Shown: positions 1 to 4,770 of the stretch, piece after piece
How the letters are laid out: each line of letters starts with the position of its first letter
Numbering within the stretch: the stretch's first letter is position 1
Origin: an uncultured Coriobacteriaceae bacterium
GTDB lineage: Bacteria > Actinomycetota > Coriobacteriia > Coriobacteriales > Eggerthellaceae
Assembly: GCA_900552585.1 (NCBI GenBank)
Contig: USAB01000057.1
Location: 1-11,591 of the forward strand
Length of the DNA stretch: 11,591 nucleotides
Direction: 5' to 3'
The notes under the pieces: generated by a model
What the model saw: the letters and a program-made list of their open reading frames with translations, nothing else
What the model was told of the DNA's origin: nothing
The model's database searches: none
Position numbers and translations under genes: made by a program

Positions 1-81
1 CGCCACATGCCGCCGCTTTGTAGAGGGTTCCTCTTCCTTTGTTCTTTATCTGATTCGCGACTCATTTGAAATGATGCGGAA

Positions 82-97
82 TTACGACAAATCGTAA
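82..97. promoter_or_regulatory. Perfect palindrome upstream of glnA (possible operator)
   Basis: The arms TTACGA and TCGTAA form a perfect 6-bp inverted repeat around the 4-nt centre CAAA. It lies in the AT-rich stretch roughly 90 bp before glnA, where a regulator would be expected to bind. If the -10 box at 120-125 is right, the palindrome centre falls about 42 bp before the start of transcription, a common activator position. It overlaps the GlnR-box-like sequence at 94-109 by four bases. That it binds a protein is an inference. Confidence 0.4.
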
Positions 98-109
98 CAA
101 TATTGAAAA
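94..109 (+). promoter_or_regulatory. Candidate GlnR box (GTAAC-n6-GAAAA)
   Basis: The sequence reads GTAAC, six bases, then GAAAA. The actinobacterial GlnR consensus is built from half-sites of the form GTnAC-n6-GAAAC spaced 11 bp apart, so this pair matches at all but the last base. No further matching half-sites continue in the 11-bp register on either side, so it would be a minimal two-half-site box. The GlnR-like gene two reading frames downstream makes the assignment attractive. The GlnR consensus comes from Streptomyces and Mycobacterium and may differ in this lineage. Confidence 0.4.
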
Positions 110-119
110 ATTGGGTAGG

Positions 120-125
120 TATTAT
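120..125 (+). promoter_or_regulatory. Possible glnA -10 box (TATTAT)
   Basis: TATTAT matches the sigma-70-type -10 consensus at five of six positions. The stretch about 17 bp upstream (97-102, ACAATA) does not resemble a -35 box. That would suit an activator-dependent promoter, with the palindrome and the GlnR-box-like sequence lying just upstream. A start of transcription near 132 would give a leader of about 54 nt. Confidence 0.35.
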
Positions 126-141
126 TAACCGCAGAAAGGGC

Positions 142-177
142 GGGGCGTCCGCGGTGGATGCCCCTTTCGGAAAAGGG
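142..177 (+). promoter_or_regulatory. glnA leader with competing hairpins over the ribosome binding site
   Basis: GGGGCGTCC (142-150) can pair with GGATGCCCC (156-164) as a 9-bp stem with one G-U pair and a 5-nt loop. CCCTTT (162-167) can instead pair with AAAGGG (172-177), a 6-bp stem that buries the glnA ribosome binding site. The two stems share bases 162-164, so full formation of one excludes the other. An extra AAAGGG copy (135-140) could also pair with 162-167. The geometry resembles a translational switch, but no ligand or regulator is evident. Confidence 0.4.
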
Positions 178-185
178 TAGATATC

Positions 186-1526
186 ATGGCTAATCCCGAA
201 CAGGATTTTGTAATGAAGACCATCAAGAGCCGCGACGTGCACTTCGTGCGCTTCTGGTTCCCTGACGTGCTGGGTCGTATGAAATCGTTCGCGGTCATTC
301 CCAGCGAGCTGGACAATGCCTTCGAGGAGGGCATGGGCTTCGATGGCAGCTGCATTGCCGGCTTCTCCGGCACGGCGGAGAGCGATGTCGTGGCCTATCC
401 CGAGGCGGACACATTCCAGGTTCTGCCGTGGCGTCCGTCGAACAATGCGGTGGCGCGCATGTTCTGCACCATCCAGTCGCCGGACGGCACGCCGTATCCG
501 GGCGATTCTCGCAATGTGCTGCGCCGTGTCTGCCGTCAGGCGGCGGAGAAGGGGTACGTGCTGAATGTTGGTCCCGAAGTCGAGTACTTCTATTTCCGCG
601 ACCAAAACGGTACGGAGCCGCTGGACCGCGGCTGCTCGTTCGATCTGACCACACTGGACAACGGCTCCGATTTGCGCCGCGACACGATTCTGACGCTGGA
701 GAAGATGGGCATTCCCGTTGAGTACTCCCATCATGAAGAGGGGCCTTCCCAGCATGAGATAGACCTGCGCTTCTCCGATGCCATGTCCATGGCAGATGCC
801 GTCATGACGTACAAGATGGTCGTGAAGGAGGTCGCGCACAACCACGGTGTGTTCGCCTCGTTCATGCCGAAGCCCCTTACGGATGCGCCGGGCAGTGGCA
901 TGCATGTCCATATGAGCCTGTTCAATCCGGAGGGCGACAACCTGTTCTTCGATCCCGCCGACCCGGACGGTAACAACCTGTCCCCGTTGGCGAAGCATTT
1001 CATGGCTGGCCTTCTGAAGTATGCGCCTGAGTTTTGCCTGATCACGAATCAGAATGTTAACTCGTACAAGCGTCTGACGTCGCGCATGGAGGCGCCGTCC
1101 CAGATTGCCTGGTCCAGCATGAACCGCTCCACGCTGGTTCGCGTGCCTGCGTACAAGCCGAACAAGGAAGTGGCCTGCCGTGTGGAGATTCGCAACCCGG
1201 ATCCGGCCGCGAACCCGTATCTGGCATTTGCCGCCATGCTGGCAGCGGGCCTGAAGGGCATCGAGGACGAGCTGGAACTGCCCGCTCCCGTCGACGATTT
1301 GGACCTGTTCCAGCTGGATTACCGCGAGCTGAAGCAGCGCGGTATCCAGACGCTTCCCGCTACATTGGGCGAGGCATTGGAGCGGTTCGAGGGATCCGCC
1401 CTCATGCGCGAGGTGCTGGGCGATCATATCTTCGAATATCTGCTGCGGGAGAAGCATCGTGAATGGGAGGAGTACCGGTCGGTGGTGTCTGACTGGGAGC
1501 TTAATCGCTATCTCGAGGAACTATAA
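186..1526 (+). CDS. glnA: Glutamine synthetase, type I-alpha
   Basis: This cytoplasmic enzyme makes glutamine from glutamate, ammonia and ATP, the entry point of ammonium assimilation. At 446 residues it has the normal GSI length. The N-terminal beta-grasp domain (about 10-100) is followed by the catalytic domain. Visible active-site motifs are EVE (131-133), the HEIDL segment (H190, E191), GSGMHVHMSL (from 236) and NSYKRL (from 292), then the MEAPSQIAWS and NRSTLVRVPAY segments. The C-terminal region carries LPATLGEALERF and lacks the tyrosine-containing adenylylation loop of GSI-beta enzymes. It is therefore probably controlled by feedback and transcription rather than adenylylation. The start at 186 follows AAAGGG (172-177) with 8-nt spacing. 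The stop overlaps the next start (TAATG), which indicates translational coupling to the GlnR-like regulator. Confidence 0.97.
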   Translation: MANPEQDFVMKTIKSRDVHFVRFWFPDVLGRMKSFAVIPSELDNAFEEGMGFDGSCIAGFSGTAESDVVAYPEADTFQVLPWRPSNNAVARMFCTIQSPDGTPYPGDSRNVLRRVCRQAAEKGYVLNVGPEVEYFYFRDQNGTEPLDRGCSFDLTTLDNGSDLRRDTILTLEKMGIPVEYSHHEEGPSQHEIDLRFSDAMSMADAVMTYKMVVKEVAHNHGVFASFMPKPLTDAPGSGMHVHMSLFNPEGDNLFFDPADPDGNNLSPLAKHFMAGLLKYAPEFCLITNQNVNSYKRLTSRMEAPSQIAWSSMNRSTLVRVPAYKPNKEVACRVEIRNPDPAANPYLAFAAMLAAGLKGIEDELELPAPVDDLDLFQLDYRELKQRGIQTLPATLGEALERFEGSALMREVLGDHIFEYLLREKHREWEEYRSVVSDWELNRYLEEL

Positions 1527-2203
1527 TGGCTATGCAACGGAAACAAGTACTATTCGTCGCCGACGGCTTGGACGATGCCCATCTGTTTCGCCAAGTGCTG
1601 GGTGGGCTGGACGTGGACGTGGTTGCCGGTGGAACGTCCCAGCTGGAACGCCTGCTTTCCGATAATCCCGGCGTTTCGCTGCTCATTTTCGACTCTCCAA
1701 CCATGGCGCGGTCGCTGGCCGACCTGGAGCGCCTGCTTTCGCAGTCCGACGGCGCCGCGCTTCTGGCAGTGGTCCAGCGCGAGAATCTGGCCGATTTGCG
1801 TCTCCCCGTGCAGGTGAAGAGCGACTTCGTGGTGCATGGTGCCAGTCCCGAGGAGTGCGAGGCGCGCATCCGTCAGCTGCTGTGGCCGGGCAAGGAAAGC
1901 GCGCCGGGCGATTTCATCACCGTGGATGACATGACCATCGACCTGGCAACGTATCAGGTCACCGTGGACGGGGAGCCCGTGGACTTCACGTATCTGGAGT
2001 ATTCGCTGCTCTCGTTCCTGGTCACGCATCCCGATCGCACGTATTCGCGCGACGCTTTGCTGCGCCGCGTGTGGGGCTTCGACTATTACGGCGGCTCGCG
2101 CACGGTAGACGTCCATGTCAGGCGCATTCGCGCGAAGCTCGGTCCGGAGCTGGCGCAGCGTTTGGAGACGGTGCGCGGCGTGGGCTATCTGTGGTCGTCG
2201 TAG
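1526..2203 (+). CDS. GlnR-like atypical OmpR-family response regulator
   Basis: This 225-residue protein has a divergent receiver domain (about 6-120) and an OmpR/PhoB-type winged helix (about 128-225). The C-terminal half is textbook: RVWGFDYYGGSRTVDVHVRR (about 181-200) is the recognition-helix region, followed by RAKLG and VRGVGYLW. In the receiver, D56 (in LLIFDSP) sits where the phosphoacceptor should be. The paired acidic residues are reduced to A12-D13, the switch Thr/Ser is replaced by Val, and the conserved Lys position appears to be His104. Such degeneration is typical of phosphorylation-independent GlnR proteins of actinobacteria, and the winged helix closely resembles Streptomyces GlnR as I recall it. 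GAGGAA (1515-1520) is its ribosome binding site, inside the end of glnA. Together with glnA as neighbour, this suggests a nitrogen regulator. The GlnR name is an inference. No histidine kinase lies nearby. Confidence 0.85.
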   Translation: MAMQRKQVLFVADGLDDAHLFRQVLGGLDVDVVAGGTSQLERLLSDNPGVSLLIFDSPTMARSLADLERLLSQSDGAALLAVVQRENLADLRLPVQVKSDFVVHGASPEECEARIRQLLWPGKESAPGDFITVDDMTIDLATYQVTVDGEPVDFTYLEYSLLSFLVTHPDRTYSRDALLRRVWGFDYYGGSRTVDVHVRRIRAKLGPELAQRLETVRGVGYLWSS

Positions 2204-2246
2204 GGGCGCTGCCGTAACGGGCAAGCCGGATGAGATCTGCAGACCG

Positions 2247-2287
2247 AAGGCGTGCGGGCGGAAAGCCCGTGCGCCTTCTTTTCTTTT
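2247..2287 (+). terminator. Intrinsic terminator after the GlnR-like gene
   Basis: A 13-bp stem (2247-2259 with 2265-2277, including two G-U pairs) closes a GGAAA loop and is followed by CTTTTCTTTT. It ends the glnA operon 44 bp after the regulator stop. It also rules out any glycosyltransferase start within this stretch, although an open frame extends back to 2252. Confidence 0.88.
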
Positions 2288-2299
2288 CCGCGCGAACAG

Positions 2300-2316
2300 A
2301 CGCTTTCTGCAGCGGC
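2300..2316. repeat. 17-bp direct repeat, left copy
   Basis: The 17-mer ACGCTTTCTGCAGCGGC is identical to 4412-4428, in the same orientation. The two copies bracket the glycosyltransferase gene, about 2.1 kb apart, and each lies just after a hairpin that follows a coding region. Flanking bases differ on both sides, so the repeat is exactly 17 bp. Confidence 0.75.
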
Positions 2317-2335
2317 ATGGGTTAAAGGATGCACA

Positions 2336-2341
2336 TATAAT
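2336..2341 (+). promoter_or_regulatory. Possible glycosyltransferase -10 box (TATAAT)
   Basis: A perfect TATAAT lies in the gap between the operon terminator and the glycosyltransferase. The hexamer 17 bp upstream (2313-2318, CGGCAT) is a poor -35 match. Transcription would begin near 2348, which excludes the in-frame ATG at 2345 as translation start and leaves 2375, 2402 (TTG) or 2408. Confidence 0.45.
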
Positions 2342-2407
2342 CCGATGTACATTCCATTGAAAGATGTATGGGGGATGTTATGTGCTCGGAAAGGGAAGCC
2401 GTTGAAA

Positions 2408-4342
2408 ATGGGCGAAGATCTGCTTGGCTCGGAACAGCTGGACGTAAGCGTTATCGTACCCGTCTACAATCCCGGAGAATACTTCCAAGCCTGCCTGGAC
2501 TCGCTTGTCTCCCAAACGATTGATCCGGCCCGATGGGAGGTGATTTTGGTCGATGACGGATCGACGGACGGTTCGGGGGAGGCATGCGACGCCGCCGCTG
2601 CAGCGCATCCAGAGCTGTTCCGCGTGCTGCATGAGGAAAACTCCGGTTGGGCCAGCGCACCGCGGAATCGCGGCATGGAAATTGCGCGTGGCACATACCT
2701 GTACTTCCATGATAGCGACGATCTTTTGATGCCGAGGGCGTTGGAGCTTATGGTGTCCCATGCGCGGGAATGGGGCAGTGACTTTCTGGTGCCCCGGGAG
2801 GTGATAGCGTATCCCGACGGAACCGAGGAGGTGGTTCCCCGTTCTGCCGCGCGGGGCGAGTGCATACCCCGCTGCGATAGGTTTGCTGCTCCGATAATGA
2901 ATTGCATTACTACAAACCGACTGGTCAAGCGCTCGATGGTGGAGGAGCACGGTATACGCTTCAAGGAGACCAGCTCCGAGGACTTCCTATTCGGCATCGA
3001 ATGCATCCTTGCTTCCGATACCGTTTCATTTGCGGCGGATTACACGTATTCGAAGTATGTAAAACGGAGTCAGGGAAGCCTGTCTAGCGCTCAGGAAAGC
3101 CCGGCGAAGAGCTTTGATGGGCGGCTCCTGGGTATTGCGGAGGCGCTTTCTGCCGTCCGCGATGCCGGGGCAGAGCGCGAGGCATATCCGTATTTCTACG
3201 ACGTACTGTTTCGCCATCCTGTCTACAAGATGTTGACCACCAGAATGGATGAGCTGCATTGGAACGCGGAGAAGCTCCGGCTGGGGGAATTACGCGCGGT
3301 AATCGCGCCCTTCTGGAATCTCGATCGGGCGGGCCTTCTACGTCTCACGGAGCGCGCGGTGATGGAATTGCTGATGCTGGGGGAATACGATGCCATGCCG
3401 GGCGTGCGCGCCCTGGCGAAGGCGAACCCTGGGAAGGGCAAGGGACTCGCGGTGCGGGAGGATGTGGATCCGCATCCGGTCTCGGCCGATTGTGCGGAGC
3501 GCGTGCCAGACGGATTGACGCATTACGTGCTCCATGAGCTGGTGCTGCGTCAACTGAAGGCGGCAAAGGTGCAGATGCATGCGATGGCGCTGGATTCCGG
3601 CGCGGTTGCGGCGTACGGCTCCTGGACGTTTTCCTACGCTGCCGCCGCTCCCGATGCAGTGACTGTTTCGTTCAGGGGAGAGGGAGGCGAAGGCGCCCGC
3701 GATGCGCTTTGCGTCTTCTCATACGAGGAGGATTTCAACGTCTGCCGGCAGTGCGGCTACTGGTACGCGGAGCTTCCCCTGCATGCGGATGAGGGGATGC
3801 CGACGTTCGAATTGAAAGTCGATATCGCCATAGGACAGGATGTTGCTTCCACGAAATGGACAGCTCCGCACGGCGGCTTCTCTGCCGTCCGATTCTCGAC
3901 AAAGGGCGATTTCCTCTCGCGGGTGAACGCGTCAAGCCGTATGGCGAAGGCAGTCTGCTCCCTTCCTGACGGGCATCCGCGCGACCTCTTCAGAGGGCTG
4001 CTTGCCCAGGGTACGCTGTATCCCGCTATCACGACTTCCATCGACGCCAATCGCTGGAATGCGGATGCGGCGCATGCGGACGTTCTACAGGGTGTGGTGC
4101 AGCAGGTGCTTGACGGCAAATCTATGCGCTATGTTGCCGGGACGGAGCGAGCGGTTCTCGAAGCGCTGCTTGCCGGGCGCTTCGAGGAGCTGCCCGCTAT
4201 ACGGCAGGAGCGGAAGGGCAAAGCCGCGGCGTCCGGGCGGAATGCCGAACGGGGCGGGTTGCCTTCGAATGGCGGGTTCCTGAAAGGACGCAAGAAGGGC
4301 AGGGGCGTATTCAGCCTGCTGTTGGGCGGTAAGCGGGAATAG
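2408..4342 (+). CDS. Family 2 glycosyltransferase with duplicated C-terminal module
   Basis: With the start at 2408 this is a 644-residue protein. Residues 13-245 form a GT-A fold: VSVIVPVYN opens the domain, VDDGSTD (48-54) binds nucleotide sugar, DSDD (102-105) is the metal-binding DxD and ED (191-192) is the likely catalytic-base motif. It should transfer sugar from a nucleotide donor onto an envelope or wall polymer, acceptor unknown. No membrane segment or signal peptide is visible. After the catalytic domain come a helical module (about 265-338), a probably beta-rich segment (about 388-508), a second copy of the helical module (about 526-603) and a basic tail. This layout loosely recalls TarS/TarP-type wall teichoic acid transferases. 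GGAAAGGGA (2388-2396) is the likely ribosome binding site. It fits a TTG at 2402 by spacing, while ATG 2408 fits family length. Six ATA codons suggest codon use unlike its neighbours. It stands alone, flanked by hairpins. Confidence 0.85.
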   Translation: MGEDLLGSEQLDVSVIVPVYNPGEYFQACLDSLVSQTIDPARWEVILVDDGSTDGSGEACDAAAAAHPELFRVLHEENSGWASAPRNRGMEIARGTYLYFHDSDDLLMPRALELMVSHAREWGSDFLVPREVIAYPDGTEEVVPRSAARGECIPRCDRFAAPIMNCITTNRLVKRSMVEEHGIRFKETSSEDFLFGIECILASDTVSFAADYTYSKYVKRSQGSLSSAQESPAKSFDGRLLGIAEALSAVRDAGAEREAYPYFYDVLFRHPVYKMLTTRMDELHWNAEKLRLGELRAVIAPFWNLDRAGLLRLTERAVMELLMLGEYDAMPGVRALAKANPGKGKGLAVREDVDPHPVSADCAERVPDGLTHYVLHELVLRQLKAAKVQMHAMALDSGAVAAYGSWTFSYAAAAPDAVTVSFRGEGGEGARDALCVFSYEEDFNVCRQCGYWYAELPLHADEGMPTFELKVDIAIGQDVASTKWTAPHGGFSAVRFSTKGDFLSRVNASSRMAKAVCSLPDGHPRDLFRGLLAQGTLYPAITTSIDANRWNADAAHADVLQGVVQQVLDGKSMRYVAGTERAVLEALLAGRFEELPAIRQERKGKAAASGRNAERGGLPSNGGFLKGRKKGRGVFSLLLGGKRE

Positions 4343-4359
4343 CGCCGTCGGGAGCTGCG

Positions 4360-4390
4360 GCCCATCGCGATGCGATGCAGCGCGATGGGC
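4360..4390. repeat. 10-bp perfect inverted repeat after the glycosyltransferase
   Basis: GCCCATCGCG (4360-4369) and CGCGATGGGC (4381-4390) pair perfectly around an 11-nt loop, 18 bp after the glycosyltransferase stop. No T-tract follows, so it is not a classical intrinsic terminator. It may protect the 3' end of the mRNA or pause polymerase. Confidence 0.6.
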
Positions 4391-4411
4391 GTGTCTGCGA
4401 AATGCACAGGT

Positions 4412-4428
4412 ACGCTTTCTGCAGCGGC
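4412..4428. repeat. 17-bp direct repeat, right copy
   Basis: This copy is identical to 2300-2316 and in the same orientation. It contains the palindrome CTGCAG and overlaps the left arm of a GC-rich hairpin (4424-4429 with 4440-4445). Confidence 0.75.
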
Positions 4429-4472
4429 GGTTGCAGATGCGCCGCCTGAAGAAAAACGGCTGGAAACAGAGC

Positions 4473-4516
4473 GAGAGCCGCGGCGTAGGGATTGGGGAAA
4501 TGCCGCGGCTCTCTTT
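4473..4516 (+). terminator. Terminator-like hairpin
   Basis: GAGAGCCGCGGC (4473-4484) pairs perfectly with GCCGCGGCTCTC (4502-4513), giving a 12-bp stem with a 17-nt loop, followed by TTTGTT. The stem is very strong but the loop is long and the T-tract short. It may end the glycosyltransferase transcript or a small RNA starting in this gap. Confidence 0.55.
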
Positions 4517-4603
4517 GTTATCGCGAAGCGTGTGGGCGAGGGAGATTGGGGAGGGGATTGTGCCCGCTGCTTGCTTCGATGGCTGTAACAATACGGGGTC
4601 TTT

Positions 4604-4622
4604 CTTAAACAAACCTTAAACA
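4604..4622. promoter_or_regulatory. Tandem CTTAAACA repeat, 11-bp period (possible operator)
   Basis: CTTAAACA occurs at 4604-4611 and again at 4615-4622, one helical turn apart, in an AT-rich island about 100 bp before the probable polA -10 box. Direct repeats with an 11-bp period are the usual binding pattern of dimeric OmpR/PhoP-family regulators. No specific regulator can be named from the sequence. Confidence 0.35.
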
Positions 4623-4647
4623 GATGTTGTGGTTTTATGAAACAGCG

Positions 4648-4698
4648 CGCGATTGGCCGTAACGCATTTGCCCGTCTCTTGCCGTAATCGCGGTTTTT
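4648..4698 (+). terminator. Weak hairpin followed by T-tract upstream of polA
   Basis: CGCGATT (4648-4654) pairs with AATCGCG (4686-4692), extended by GGC (4655-4657) with GCC (4681-4683) across a 2-nt bulge, and TTTTT follows at 4694-4698. The loop of about 23 nt makes a functional terminator doubtful. It would insulate polA from upstream transcription. Confidence 0.25.
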
Positions 4699-4720
4699 CC
4701 GGGGGCCGCGCCATGCGCGC

Positions 4721-4726
4721 TATACT
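4721..4726 (+). promoter_or_regulatory. Probable polA -10 box (TATACT)
   Basis: TATACT matches the -10 consensus at five of six positions and lies 45 bp before the polA start. The -35 region is unclear (TTTCCG at 4696-4701 with a 19-bp spacer is poor). The octamer TATACTCG also occurs at 7563-7570 in the rplU promoter region. Confidence 0.45.
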
Positions 4727-4770
4727 CGAAGGCGAGATTACCGGCCCTACGAACGAAAGCGCTTGATTCC

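Larger units (their letters stand above)
4343..4770. other. Intergenic region between glycosyltransferase and polA
   Basis: This 428-bp gap has no convincing gene. Small open frames here lack ribosome binding sites and recognisable sequence. It holds an inverted repeat at 4360-4390, the right copy of the 17-bp direct repeat (4412-4428), which overlaps another GC-rich hairpin (4424-4429 pairing with 4440-4445), a terminator-like hairpin at 4473-4516, a phased direct repeat at 4604-4622, a weaker hairpin with a T-tract at 4648-4698 and a likely polA -10 box at 4721. The part from about 4580 to 4640 is clearly more AT-rich than its surroundings. Confidence 0.7.

Noticed and set aside
1..40. Start of a divergent minus-strand gene (ATG complement at 6-8) and a weak hairpin AGAGG/CCTCT at 22-34
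   Set aside because: Only two codons would lie in the window and no ribosome binding site is at proper spacing. The hairpin has a 5-bp stem and no clean T-tract.
1550..2224. Open frame of 224 codons opposite the GlnR-like gene
   Set aside because: The forward frame encodes a clear winged-helix regulator; the reverse frame has no motif.
2252..2407. N-terminal extension of the glycosyltransferase back to a GTG at 2252
   Set aside because: It lies inside the intrinsic terminator and before the likely promoter, and the added residues are not family-like.
4370..4588. Small open frame (72 codons) between the glycosyltransferase and polA
   Set aside because: It crosses two strong hairpins, has no ribosome binding site and no recognisable sequence.
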